From contig NZ_JAJQPD010000010.1 in the NCBI RefSeq assembly GCF_021228295.1, positions 62,001-126,000 on the forward strand: a stretch of 64,000 nt of DNA, written 5' to 3'. The notes below the pieces were generated by a model. That model was not told the DNA's origin. It worked only from the letters and a program-made list of their open reading frames with translations, and ran no database searches. The DNA is from Agromyces humatus (GTDB lineage: Bacteria > Actinomycetota > Actinomycetes > Actinomycetales > Microbacteriaceae). Positions 43,151 through 51,761 of the stretch are shown piece by piece. The translations under genes and the position numbers were made by a program. Each line of letters begins with the position of its first letter. Position 1 is the stretch's first letter.

Positions 43151-44127
43151 TACTGCAGCACCTTCTGGAGGTCGGCGTTGTTGCCCTCGAGGTAGGTCAC
43201 GAAGTCGTCGCCGTAGACGGCGTTCGCCTGCATGACGTTGCTCTCGATGTACTCGGCGTATGCGTCGGACTGCTCGAACTCCTTTGCGGCGTCGATCCAG
43301 TACTCACGCGCCTCGTCGGTGATGCCGCCCGGCGCGATGAAGCCGCGGAACTGCGCGAACGACACGTCGACGCCCTGTTCCTTCGCGGTCGGGATGTCGG
43401 CGAGCTGGTCATACTCGTAGCGCTCCTCCGAGAATGAGCACAGTGCCTTCAGGTCGCCGGATTCGAGCTGGCCGAGCACCTCACCGGGATTCAAGGAGGC
43501 GACGTCGATCTTGCCCCCGAGCAGCGACGCGAGCACCTCGGACCCGGATTCGAATGGGACGCGGTCGAAGCTCACGCCCGTGGCATCCTCCACCAGGGTG
43601 AAGACGATCTCGTCGAGGCTCGTCGCGCCCGAGACCGCGGCCACGACGCGCTCCTTCTCGGCGGCGTCGACGACATCGGTGCAGGTCTCGTACGGCGAAT
43701 CAGGTGCCACTACGAGCAGGGTGAAGTCGTCGCCGAGCTTCATGATCGGCGTGAAGCTCGTGTAGTCGAACTGCACGTCCTGCGTCAGGGGCAGTGCGAG
43801 CATGGCGGTCTCGGCGGCGAGCAGGTAGTTGTCCTTGCCCTCCTGCGCGAGGAAGTGCGAGTAGCCGACGGCGCCGGAGCCGCCCTCGCGATTCTCGACC
43901 GAGATGTTCACTCCCGTGACCTCTTCGAGCCCTGCGGCGATGGCGCGACCGCTGAGGTCGCTTCCGCCGCCGGCGCTGAACGGCACGATCATTCGTGCAT
44001 CGCCTGAGGGCGCGAATCCACCCTCTTGATCGCCGCTCGTCGAGCCAGCAGCAGCGCTGCTGCATCCGGTGAGGGCGAGCAGGGTGACCGCACCGATCGC
44101 GGCGAATTTGGCCGTGGTTGACGCCAT
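43150..44127 (-). CDS. tctC: Tripartite tricarboxylate transporter, substrate-binding lipoprotein TctC
   Basis: 325 aa. The N-terminus MASTTAKFAAIGAVTLLALTGC ends in an LTGC lipobox, so the mature protein is lipid-anchored outside the cell. The Bug/TctC fold is recognisable by MIVPFSAGGGSDLSGRAIA and ENREGGSGAVGYSHF. It captures the acid for TctAB. ATG at 44127 follows AAAGGAG. The operator-like site ATCCTATCGGAT sits 68 nt upstream, linking this operon to the sugar-phosphate operon next to it. Confidence 0.92.
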   Translation of the reverse strand: MASTTAKFAAIGAVTLLALTGCSSAAAGSTSGDQEGGFAPSGDARMIVPFSAGGGSDLSGRAIAAGLEEVTGVNISVENREGGSGAVGYSHFLAQEGKDNYLLAAETAMLALPLTQDVQFDYTSFTPIMKLGDDFTLLVVAPDSPYETCTDVVDAAEKERVVAAVSGATSLDEIVFTLVEDATGVSFDRVPFESGSEVLASLLGGKIDVASLNPGEVLGQLESGDLKALCSFSEERYEYDQLADIPTAKEQGVDVSFAQFRGFIAPGGITDEAREYWIDAAKEFEQSDAYAEYIESNVMQANAVYGDDFVTYLEGNNADLQKVLQ

Positions 44128-44194
44128 TGTCTATCTCCTTTGATTTCTCGGGTTGCCCTCGTGTTAGTCGAGGGAGAGTGTGGCTCAATCAAAG

Positions 44195-44206
44195 ATCCTA
44201 TCGGAT
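44195..44206. promoter_or_regulatory. Putative GntR operator upstream of tctC
   Basis: ATCCTATCGGAT differs from a perfect ATCCTATAGGAT palindrome at one base. The same core occurs before the sugar-phosphate operon (51677-51698) and, in half, at the gntR start. On the minus strand it contains TAGGAT, a possible -10 element, so binding would block the promoter. Confidence 0.6.
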
Positions 44207-44248
44207 TTATGATCTTGCCGGGCTGCAAGTTGCCGATCGAGCGATCCG

Positions 44249-45094
44249 CTACCCCGGAAGGACGTCCTCCGCCGACAGCGCTCGCAGTTCGAGTGCCTCC
44301 CCCGCGACGCGAACGAACGCGGAGGGGTCGTGCGCGAACCGGCCGAGGAAGAGTCCGTCGACGCCCGGGAGTTCCCGCAGCAGTCCGGGACCCGCGCTGC
44401 CCCCGTAAATCACGGCGACGTCGGCGTCCGACCCGGAGGTTGCGTGAGCGACATCCGGTCGCTCAGCGTGCAGCGCCGCGCGGAGTCCTGCGACGACCGC
44501 ACTCACGTACTCGGCGGGCGCCGGCTCGCTCGCGCCGATCGCCCAGATCGGTTCATACGCGAGCACGACCGAACTCAGGGCGTGGCGCGAGTCGCCGAGC
44601 GCCGAGGCCACCTGGGCTCGGCAGAACTCGACCGCATCGGCGACAGTGCCGCGATCGGTCTCGCCGATGCAGAGCAGCGGCGTCAGCCCCGTGTCGAGCG
44701 CAGCACGCACCTTGCGCGCGACGATCTCGTCGGTCTCGCCGAAGTGCGCACGACGTTCGGCGTGGCCGATCTCGACGATGCCCACGCCCATCTCGGCCAG
44801 CAATCCGGCCGAGACCTCACCGGTCAGCGCGCCGCTCCCCCAGCTCACTGTCTGCGCTCCGATGACGACACCGCGCGGTGAGAGCCGCTCGAGCGCCGCG
44901 GGAATGAGCGGGAATGCGGGGATGACGAACAGGGTCACCCCGCCTGACGCCAGCGACGGCTGGGCATCGAGGCTTGCGGCGATGCCGTCGAGCCAGGACA
45001 CGGTCTGCGCCTGGCCGAGGTACGCCTTGGTACTCACGCCGATGAAACCGCGCGGCCGATCGGATGTCGCGACCTCGGTCAGTGGCTCACGCAT
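44249..45094 (-). CDS. Triose-phosphate isomerase homologue, probably EryH-like L-erythrulose-1-phosphate isomerase
   Basis: 281 aa TIM-barrel. The catalytic Lys is in FIGVSTKAYLG, the catalytic His in VEIGHAERRAHFGET, the catalytic Glu in AYEPIWAIG and the phosphate loop in YGGSAGPG. The opening differs from the NWKMN of glycolytic enzymes, and the gene is locked in an operon with RpiB, a DhaK-type kinase and PdxA2, as for EryH of erythritol catabolism. So it is more likely a tetrulose-phosphate isomerase than the housekeeping enzyme. ATG at 45094 overlaps the amidohydrolase stop by 8 nt. Confidence 0.82.
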   Translation of the reverse strand: MREPLTEVATSDRPRGFIGVSTKAYLGQAQTVSWLDGIAASLDAQPSLASGGVTLFVIPAFPLIPAALERLSPRGVVIGAQTVSWGSGALTGEVSAGLLAEMGVGIVEIGHAERRAHFGETDEIVARKVRAALDTGLTPLLCIGETDRGTVADAVEFCRAQVASALGDSRHALSSVVLAYEPIWAIGASEPAPAEYVSAVVAGLRAALHAERPDVAHATSGSDADVAVIYGGSAGPGLLRELPGVDGLFLGRFAHDPSAFVRVAGEALELRALSAEDVLPG

Positions 45095-46010
45095 CGAGCA
45101 GCCGCTCATCGAGTCGGTAGATGCGCACCGCGTTCGCGAGGAACGCCGCCCGCTGCTCGTCGGCGCTCCACGACTCGGCAATCGTGATGAAGCCGCCCAT
45201 GATGTCGCGATAGCTGCCCGTGAGGCCGTCAACGGGAAAGTTGCTCGCGAACATGATGCGCTCGGGGCCGAAGATCTCGGCCGTGCGTTCGACGATCTCG
45301 CGATTGCCCTCGACGGTCCAGGGCACCCCGGCGAGGCCGATGCCCGAGATCTTGATCGACACGTTCGGCGCCGCCGCGATCTCGGTGAGCGCCGCGGCCC
45401 ATCCTTCGATGCCCTCCCGTGACCGATCGCTCGGCAGCGCGGCGTGATTCAGGATGATCGGCGTCTCGGGATGTCGACGGGCCAGCATCAGCGCATCGTC
45501 GAGGTGCCACCACGCGGTCTGCAGCTCGAAGTCCAGACCGTACTTCGAGAGCAACGCGTAGCCCGCCTGCCACTGCGGGTCGACCAGCAGCGTCGTCGTC
45601 GACGCGGCGAGCGCAGCGGACGCCGCCTGACCGGGCTTGTGCCGCACGCCGCGCACGAGCGAAATGCCCGCCAACCGCTCGAGCGTCGCCTCAACCTCTG
45701 GGGCGTCGAGCGTCGCGGCGGCCACAGCGGCATTCGGAAGGCCGAACCGCTCGGCGATGCCGATCATGTGGGCCATCTCACCGACCTGGTCGTCGCTGTC
45801 CCACTCGGTCTCCATGGTCACGGTTCCCACGATGCGGAACCCCGCGGCATCCGCCAGCAGGTCGTCGGGCAGATAGTCGCGCTTGATCTCGTCGTAGGCG
45901 CCGTAGCGGAACGGGATGGCCGCCTCGGGCAGCAACCAGGGGTTGCGCCCGAGTGACGGCTCCCAGAAGTGGTGGTGGGCATCGACGATGCCACCCTCGT
46001 AGCGAGTCAT
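45087..46010 (-). CDS. Amidohydrolase-family lactonase-like protein
   Basis: 307 aa COG3618-type metal-dependent hydrolase. IVDAHHHFWEP gives the HxH metal site at residues ~10-13, LRGVRHKPG-like and IILNHAALP supply later His ligands, and IMFASNFPVDGL the terminal Asp region. Relatives open sugar lactones such as fuconolactone. In this operon it could hydrolyse a tetronolactone. ATG at 46010 overlaps the MFS stop as ATGA. Confidence 0.85.
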   Translation of the reverse strand: MTRYEGGIVDAHHHFWEPSLGRNPWLLPEAAIPFRYGAYDEIKRDYLPDDLLADAAGFRIVGTVTMETEWDSDDQVGEMAHMIGIAERFGLPNAAVAAATLDAPEVEATLERLAGISLVRGVRHKPGQAASAALAASTTTLLVDPQWQAGYALLSKYGLDFELQTAWWHLDDALMLARRHPETPIILNHAALPSDRSREGIEGWAAALTEIAAAPNVSIKISGIGLAGVPWTVEGNREIVERTAEIFGPERIMFASNFPVDGLTGSYRDIMGGFITIAESWSADEQRAAFLANAVRIYRLDERLLDA

Positions 46011-47368
46011 CGACCCGATCCGATGGTCTCCGCACCCGCCTCGTCGACGGCTGCCGCGTCGCCTGTGCGGTCGCGCGCATGCGCCATCGGCTTGCGAAAG
46101 TCGATGAGCATCGAGCCGAGCAGATAGACCGTGGCGCATACGCCCAGGAACACGAACGAGCCCGCAAAACTGCCGCCGCTCGCCCCGATGGCGAAGCCCA
46201 TGACGATCGGCGCAAGCGCACCGCCGCCCGACGAGGCCACGTTCATGACGCCACCTACCGTGCCGACCTGCTTCTTGGGTGCCAGCCAGGCGGGAATCGC
46301 CCAGTAGAGACCGCCGAAGTTGATGAAGAACACCGCCGTGCTCAGTAGGGCGAGGGCGACGGCGCCATCGGTCGCGCCTGGCAGCGAGAAGATCGCAATG
46401 GCCGTGCCAAGGCCCGAAACACCGAAGATCGTCTTCATCACGAGGTTGAAGCGAGGGGTCGCCTGACGCCAGCGGTCTGCGGTGTAGCCGGCGACCAACT
46501 GGCCAACGACGCCCATGCCGTAGACGAGGAACGTGCCCCAGCCGAGTCCGGCCAGATCGAAGTCGAGCGCCGTTGAAAGGTACGACGGCGTCCACGAGAT
46601 GATGCCCCACCATACGGTCGCCCAGCCGAGACGCCCGAACATGAGACCCCAGAACGAACGAGAACGCAGGTAGTCGGCGGCGCGGGGCAGCGGGCCGGTC
46701 GCAGTGTCGACAGATGCCTCATCACTGCCGATGTGCGCGAGCTCGGCCTCGTTGACGCCTTTGTGCTGGGCAGGAGTGTCGCGCAGGTAGAGGGCGAACA
46801 GCGCAGCGACGACGATCGTGATGGCACCGGTGACGATGAACGCCATGCGCCATCCTCCGAAGGCACCGATCATCAGGGCGACGATCAGTCCGCCCACGGC
46901 AGCGCCGAACGGGCCCGCGGCGTCGACGAACGTGGCACCACGGGCGCGCTCCTTCGCCGGCAGCCAGTTCGCGTTGAGCTTGGCGCCGGCGGGGAAGACC
47001 GGTGCCTCGGTGGCTCCAAGGCCCAGACGGGTGAAGGTGAGGAACAGCCCGCTCGTCGCGAACCCGCCGATGAGCTGGAAGAACCCCCACACCACGCCGG
47101 CGCCGCCGACGATCCTGCGCGGCCCGAACCTGTCGAGCAGCCAGCCACCCGGGATCTGGAAGAGCAGGTAGGTCCAGAAGAAGGAGCCGAGCAGCACGCC
47201 CTGCGCCTCGGGGGTGAGCTCGAGCTCTTCGGCGATGAACGGCATCGCGACCGAGAGGGTCGCACGGTCGATGAAGTTCAGCAGCACGAGGATCCAGAGG
47301 ATCGAGAAGATCTGCCAGCGCACCCAGGTTCGCTTCGAGGTCGTGGCCTTGGTCGTGGTCGTGGTCAT
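46007..47368 (-). CDS. MFS transporter, anion:cation symporter type
   Basis: 453 aa with twelve membrane helices. NFIDRATLSVAMPFIAEEL and GWLLDRFGPRRIVG (loop 2-3 signature) and the six-plus-six layout with a long central loop (~200-235) mark the hexuronate/tartrate-like ACS group. It probably imports a sugar acid or polyol acid for the operon. It is joined to pdxA2 and to the amidohydrolase by ATGA overlaps. Confidence 0.9.
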   Translation of the reverse strand: MTTTTTKATTSKRTWVRWQIFSILWILVLLNFIDRATLSVAMPFIAEELELTPEAQGVLLGSFFWTYLLFQIPGGWLLDRFGPRRIVGGAGVVWGFFQLIGGFATSGLFLTFTRLGLGATEAPVFPAGAKLNANWLPAKERARGATFVDAAGPFGAAVGGLIVALMIGAFGGWRMAFIVTGAITIVVAALFALYLRDTPAQHKGVNEAELAHIGSDEASVDTATGPLPRAADYLRSRSFWGLMFGRLGWATVWWGIISWTPSYLSTALDFDLAGLGWGTFLVYGMGVVGQLVAGYTADRWRQATPRFNLVMKTIFGVSGLGTAIAIFSLPGATDGAVALALLSTAVFFINFGGLYWAIPAWLAPKKQVGTVGGVMNVASSGGGALAPIVMGFAIGASGGSFAGSFVFLGVCATVYLLGSMLIDFRKPMAHARDRTGDAAAVDEAGAETIGSGR

Positions 47369-48357
47369 GACTCGGCCCGCAGCTTCTGGTTCACGACGCC
47401 GACGGCGAGGTCGAACGCATGCTCGGTGGCGCCGGTTCCGGCGATTCCCTTGCCGACGATGTCGAACGCGGTGCCGTGCGCCGGGGTCGCGATGACCACC
47501 GGAAGGCCGCCCTGTATCGTGACGCCCTTGTCGAACCCGATGAGCTTCATGGCGATCTGGCCCTGGTCGTGGTACATCGTGACGATGCCGTCGAAATCGG
47601 TTCGCTTCGCGGCGAAGATCGTGTCGGACGGGAACGGGCCGTGCGCGTCGATGCCGAGCGCCTTGGCCGCCTCGACCCCGGGGCCGATCTCGTCGATCTC
47701 CTCGCGGCCGAAGTTGCCGTTCTCGCCACCGTGCGGGTTGAGCGCAGCCACCCCGATGCGCGGAGCGGTGTGCCCTGCACCCTTGAGCGTCTCGTTCAGC
47801 AGTTCGATGGCCGCGGTCACGCGCGGAGCCGTGATGTTGGCCGCCACCTCGGACAGCGGGATGTGCGACGTGACGCGGGCAGTGGTGAGCTCCTCGAGCA
47901 CGTTGAGCTCACTGGTGACGCCCGTGAAGCCGAGCTCGTGTGCGAACCAGCGCAGCTCGTCCTCGTGATCCATGCCGGCCAGTTTCAGACTGGTCTTGTT
48001 GAGTGGAGTGAACACGATCGCGTCGATCTCTCCGGCGTTCGCCATGCTGAGGGCGCGCGTGAGCTGGTGGATGGCGCGAGCACCTGCTTCGACGCTCACC
48101 TGTTGGGCGGGGATGGGATCGCCGGGCAGCGAGTCGTCGTCGAGCAGTGTCGCGTAGCCGACCGATGGAGTGTCGGCGAGGGGAACTTCGACGCCGGCCA
48201 CCTGCGCGGCCACTGCCAGCTCGGCGGCGTCGGCCAGCACGTAGACGTCGGCCTGCGCCGTGGTCTCGGGGCGGGCGAGCAGTTTGGCGGCGAGCTCTGG
48301 GCCGATGCCGGCCGGATCGCCGAGGGTCAGCGCGATGCGGGGGCGGCGGGCGGTCAT
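47365..48357 (-). CDS. pdxA2: PdxA2-like 4-phospho-tetronate dehydrogenase
   Basis: 330 aa. [18 protein letters not shown] opens the PdxA fold, [20 protein letters not shown] and [17 protein letters not shown] carry metal and substrate His/Asp residues, and [15 protein letters not shown] the C-terminal metal site. Members in sugar-acid loci oxidise 4-phospho-D-threonate or -erythronate, with decarboxylation to dihydroxyacetone phosphate. No vitamin B6 genes are near, which supports the catabolic role. ATG at 48357 overlaps rpiB (ATGA). Confidence 0.88.
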   Translation of the reverse strand: MTARRPRIALTLGDPAGIGPELAAKLLARPETTAQADVYVLADAAELAVAAQVAGVEVPLADTPSVGYATLLDDDSLPGDPIPAQQVSVEAGARAIHQLTRALSMANAGEIDAIVFTPLNKTSLKLAGMDHEDELRWFAHELGFTGVTSELNVLEELTTARVTSHIPLSEVAANITAPRVTAAIELLNETLKGAGHTAPRIGVAALNPHGGENGNFGREEIDEIGPGVEAAKALGIDAHGPFPSDTIFAAKRTDFDGIVTMYHDQGQIAMKLIGFDKGVTIQGGLPVVIATPAHGTAFDIVGKGIAGTGATEHAFDLAVGVVNQKLRAES

Positions 48358-48821
48358 GATGCGGCCACCTCGTAGCTCTCGATGGCCTCGACCTTCGCGG
48401 CGGACGCCGAAGCGGGGTCGAAGCGATAGTCGAGCCACTCGCGCACGAGTCGCTTGGCGAGTTCGAGCCCGATCACACGCTGGCCCATGGTGAGCACCTG
48501 GGCGTCGTTCGAGAGCACGCTGCGCTCAACCGAGAAGGAGTCATGCGCCGTGACCGCGCGAATGCCGGGGACCTTGTTCGCTGCGATTGCGACCCCGAGT
48601 CCGGTGCCGCACACGAGGAGAGCCCGATCGGCCTCACCGGCGCGGATCGAACGGCCGGCCGTGACGGCGATGTGCGGATAGGCGGTGTGCCCGTCGGCAT
48701 CGACACCGACGTCGGTGACTGATGCGACACGAGGGTCGGCTGAGAGCAGCGCTTTCAGCGCCTCCTTGTATTCGTATCCGGCGTCATCGGACCCGACGAC
48801 GATTCGCAGTGGTTCAGTCAT
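48354..48821 (-). CDS. rpiB: RpiB/LacAB-family sugar-phosphate isomerase (EryI-like)
   Basis: 155 aa. [16 protein letters not shown] is the N-terminal phosphate/substrate loop, [22 protein letters not shown] holds the catalytic Cys, and [19 protein letters not shown] the C-terminal helix. Beside a TIM homologue and a DhaK-type kinase, the probable reaction is D-erythrulose 4-phosphate to D-erythrose 4-phosphate and not ribose-5-phosphate isomerisation. It starts 36 nt after the kinase. Confidence 0.87.
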   Translation of the reverse strand: MTEPLRIVVGSDDAGYEYKEALKALLSADPRVASVTDVGVDADGHTAYPHIAVTAGRSIRAGEADRALLVCGTGLGVAIAANKVPGIRAVTAHDSFSVERSVLSNDAQVLTMGQRVIGLELAKRLVREWLDYRFDPASASAAKVEAIESYEVAAS

Positions 48822-48857
48822 TGATCTTCCTATTCTCTCAAGTGTCGTGGGGGTCGG

Positions 48858-50618
48858 TCAGGCCTGCAGCGACTGCCCGACGGCGGTGACGATGCGAGCG
48901 AAGCTGACGGCTCCGGCATCGGGATGTCCCAGGCTCCGCCGCGCGTGGGTGCGGGCTCGCCCCAGGGCAGGCTCGAGCTGTGCGGTGGCATCTGCGGCAG
49001 CCTGCGCCGCGTCCGCGGCCCGCGACCATGCCGCGGCGAGCGTTTCGCCGCGGTCGACGGCCGACATGAGCTCCACGGCGAACGGCGCGAACGCGTCGAT
49101 CAGCGTTTTGTCGCCGACCTCGGCCTTTCCGAGTCGCTGCACTCCCGCGAGGGCCGCCGCGACCGCGCGCGCAACCGCCCGCGCGTCGGGTGCAGCATCC
49201 GCGGCACCGGCACCGGCAGCGCTTTCAGTCCGGTCGGCGGCGATACTCGTTCCGGCACTGGCGAGCGCCATGCCCCAGAGCGCGCCCGAGGTGCCCCCGC
49301 CGTGCTCCGACCACGCCTCGCCGCTCTCGGCGAGCAGGCGCACGATGCCCCCGCCCTGCGCGACGACCCGCTCGCCCGCGGCGAGCGCACCGGTGACCCC
49401 TCGGCTCATGCCGATGCCGTGGTCGCCGTCACCGGCGACAGCGTCGATGCGTCCGAACTCCTCGGCACCTTCGATGATCGCTGCGTGGGCGGTACGGAGC
49501 AGGTCGAGTGCGGATGCCGCGGCGCGCTGCTGCTCGGCATCGTCGACCTCTCCCGCAGCGCCGGTTGCGACATCGGCGACTTCGATGGCCGCGTCATCGA
49601 TTTCGGCGTCGATCGCGCTCCTACGGAACGCGGGTGAGTCGGCCGGCGCCACCCAGAGCTCGGCGAGCTCGTCGGTGACCCAGAGCAGGGTGAGCGAGAC
49701 GCCCGACATGTCGAGGCTCGTCACGAGTTCGCCGCACACGGCGTCGACGACATCGACTCCGGCGGTCTCGAGCTCGGATGCGACCGCGCCGAACACGGTG
49801 AAGAGTTCTTCGTACTTGAAGGTGCCGAGGCCGTTGAGCAGCACGACGGCGCGGCTGCCGCGAGCCTGGTCGACGCCGTCGGGCAGTTCGGCGAGCAGCC
49901 GGCTCACCAGCAGTTCGGCGAGGCCTCGCGCGGTCGGGGCGGGCAGGTCTTCGAGGCCGGGTTCGCCGTGGATGCCGAGGCCGACGGCCATCATGCCAGC
50001 CTCGACGGTGAACAGCGGCGCGTCGGCGCCGGGCAGTGTGCACCCGCTGAATGCGACGCCGAGCGACCGCGTGCGCTCGTTGGCGAGCCGGGCGAGGCGC
50101 TCGACCTCGTCGAGCGACAATCCGGCCTCGGCCGCGGCACCCGCGATCTTGAACACGGTCAGGTCGCCCGCGATGCCCCGGCGGCGGTGACGCTCGGAGG
50201 CGGGCGCGCTCGCGATGTCGTCGGTGACGACGACGGTGCGCACGTCGTAGCCCTCACCGCGCAATCGCTCTTCGGCCTGGCCGAACTGCAGGACGTCTCC
50301 GGCGTAGTTGCCATAGCTGAGCAGCACGCCCGCGCCGCGTTCGACCGCCCGGGCGACACGCGACACCTGGCCGGTGGCAGGCGAGGCGAAGATGTTGCCG
50401 CAGACGGCGCCGGCGGCGAGGCCCGGACCGACCACCCCGGCGAACGCCGGGTAGTGACCGGAGCCGCCGCCGACGACGAGGGCGACCCGTCCACGGGGGA
50501 TCACGGTCGAGCGCACGACTCCGCCGTCGACGCGGCGGACGTAGCGGGGGTTCGCCGCGACGAATCCGTCGATGGCGTCGGCGGCGAAGGTTGCCGCGTC
50601 GGTGATGAGATGACTCAT
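48858..50618 (-). CDS. Dihydroxyacetone-kinase-family kinase (DhaK-DhaL fusion), probable tetrulose kinase
   Basis: 586 aa single chain. The DhaK half (1-~330) has VVGGGSGHYPAFAG and GLGIHGEPG, whose His forms the hemiaminal with the ketose. The DhaL half (~385-586) binds ATP, with VAGDGDHGIGMSRG (Mg-binding Asp residues) and HGGGTSGALWG. It uses ATP directly and needs no PTS partner. Actinobacterial members of this type phosphorylate erythrulose, and the operon supports that. ATG at 50618 follows AGAGGAG and overlaps the upstream stop (ATGA). Confidence 0.9.
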   Translation of the reverse strand: MSHLITDAATFAADAIDGFVAANPRYVRRVDGGVVRSTVIPRGRVALVVGGGSGHYPAFAGVVGPGLAAGAVCGNIFASPATGQVSRVARAVERGAGVLLSYGNYAGDVLQFGQAEERLRGEGYDVRTVVVTDDIASAPASERHRRRGIAGDLTVFKIAGAAAEAGLSLDEVERLARLANERTRSLGVAFSGCTLPGADAPLFTVEAGMMAVGLGIHGEPGLEDLPAPTARGLAELLVSRLLAELPDGVDQARGSRAVVLLNGLGTFKYEELFTVFGAVASELETAGVDVVDAVCGELVTSLDMSGVSLTLLWVTDELAELWVAPADSPAFRRSAIDAEIDDAAIEVADVATGAAGEVDDAEQQRAAASALDLLRTAHAAIIEGAEEFGRIDAVAGDGDHGIGMSRGVTGALAAGERVVAQGGGIVRLLAESGEAWSEHGGGTSGALWGMALASAGTSIAADRTESAAGAGAADAAPDARAVARAVAAALAGVQRLGKAEVGDKTLIDAFAPFAVELMSAVDRGETLAAAWSRAADAAQAAADATAQLEPALGRARTHARRSLGHPDAGAVSFARIVTAVGQSLQA

Positions 50619-51631
50619 GCCACGTTCTCCTCTGCTTGCTTCTCGGTGACGTGGGTCGGGGATTTCGCTTGCGCGGCAACGTCGACCGCGTCGAGTTCGG
50701 GCGCGGCGACGACCGTGGCGGCGGATGTCGCGGGCAGCAGTGTGCGCAGGTAGCGCATGTTCATCGCACTCACTCCGAGCCCGTCGCCCCCGTAGTGCTC
50801 GCAGCACAGCACGCCGTCGAATCCTGCGGCGACCGCGTCGCGGATGGCGTCGCGGTAGTTGATGACACCCAATTCGAGCGGAACAGGGTGCGTACTGACC
50901 ACGCCGCCCGACGCCTCGACGCGGGTGTAGTTCTTCACCTGCCAGTAGTTCGTGTACGGCAGCATGGCGGCGAGCATCTCGCGCCAGTCCTCGATCGGGC
51001 GGTGCAGTCGCACGATGTTGCCGAGGTCGGGGTCGAGCCCGACGTTGGGGAGGTCGATGTCCTCGACGAGTCGCACCGCGCTCGACGACGTCCCGAGGTA
51101 GGTGTCCTCGTAGAGCTCGAGTGAGACGAGCATGCCGTAATCGGCAGCATGCTCGCCGATTTCGCGGAACCGCCGCACGGCGAGATTCCACGTGTCGGCA
51201 TCACCCTCGGGGTCGCTGTGCCCGGGTTCGGTCCAGAACCAGAGCGCCTGTTGCTGCGCCGCGGTCAGTGGGCGGTGCAGACCGAGCGAGAGCACGCCGA
51301 CGCCGAGCTCTGCGGCAGCCTCGAGGGTGCGGTGCGTGTAGGCGAGATTGTCGTCGCCTGCCATCGGATCGATGACGCTGCGCCGGGTGATCGAGAGGGC
51401 GGGAACCGCGAGTCCGAGGTGCTCTGTGACGACCCGGAACTCATCGCGTCGCGCCCGCGTCAGATCGCCGATCTTCAGCCAGTTGTCGGTGAGGTCGATG
51501 GCGTCGAACCCGACGTCCTTCACCTGCTGCAGGTCGGAGAGCCAGCGCGAGGCGCCCGCGTGCTGGACCTCGGAACGGGCGAGTTGATGGAGTGCGGCCG
51601 CGATCGGCCAGGTCTCACGGGTATGGGGCAT
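50615..51631 (-). CDS. Sugar phosphate isomerase/epimerase (AP-endonuclease-2-type TIM barrel)
   Basis: 338 aa. Metal-binding residues typical of the fold are seen in LVSLELYEDTYLG (Glu), VGLDPDLGNIV (Asp), WQVKNYTRVE and LCCEHYGGDG (Glu/His). The first gene of the operon after the operator-promoter region. In tetritol pathways such proteins interconvert erythrulose phosphates or the free ketoses. ATG at 51631 follows GAGGTG. The final ~35 residues are not part of the barrel. Confidence 0.84.
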   Translation of the reverse strand: MPHTRETWPIAAALHQLARSEVQHAGASRWLSDLQQVKDVGFDAIDLTDNWLKIGDLTRARRDEFRVVTEHLGLAVPALSITRRSVIDPMAGDDNLAYTHRTLEAAAELGVGVLSLGLHRPLTAAQQQALWFWTEPGHSDPEGDADTWNLAVRRFREIGEHAADYGMLVSLELYEDTYLGTSSSAVRLVEDIDLPNVGLDPDLGNIVRLHRPIEDWREMLAAMLPYTNYWQVKNYTRVEASGGVVSTHPVPLELGVINYRDAIRDAVAAGFDGVLCCEHYGGDGLGVSAMNMRYLRTLLPATSAATVVAAPELDAVDVAAQAKSPTHVTEKQAEENVA

Positions 51632-51676
51632 TCGTACACCTCGTTGTGTGCCGTCGGGAGTTCCGATCGGCCAAAT

Positions 51677-51698
51677 CATGTTTCCTATAGGATACATG
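51677..51698. promoter_or_regulatory. Operator palindrome overlapping the catabolic-operon promoter
   Basis: CATGTTTCCTATAGGATACATG is palindromic apart from one base pair, with the perfect core TCCTATAGGA (51683-51692); it is written here at 22 nt only as halves CATGTTTCCTA and TAGGATACATG. On the minus strand TTGACG (51716-51711) and TATCCT (51694-51689) make a -35/-10 pair with a 16-nt spacer, so the operator covers the -10. Repression by the adjacent GntR protein is the simplest reading. Confidence 0.75.
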
Positions 51699-51761
51699 AG
51701 AGGAGATATCCGTCAACCGCACCGTCCGACTCCGCACCCGCCGTCGAGTCGGCGAGCGTGA

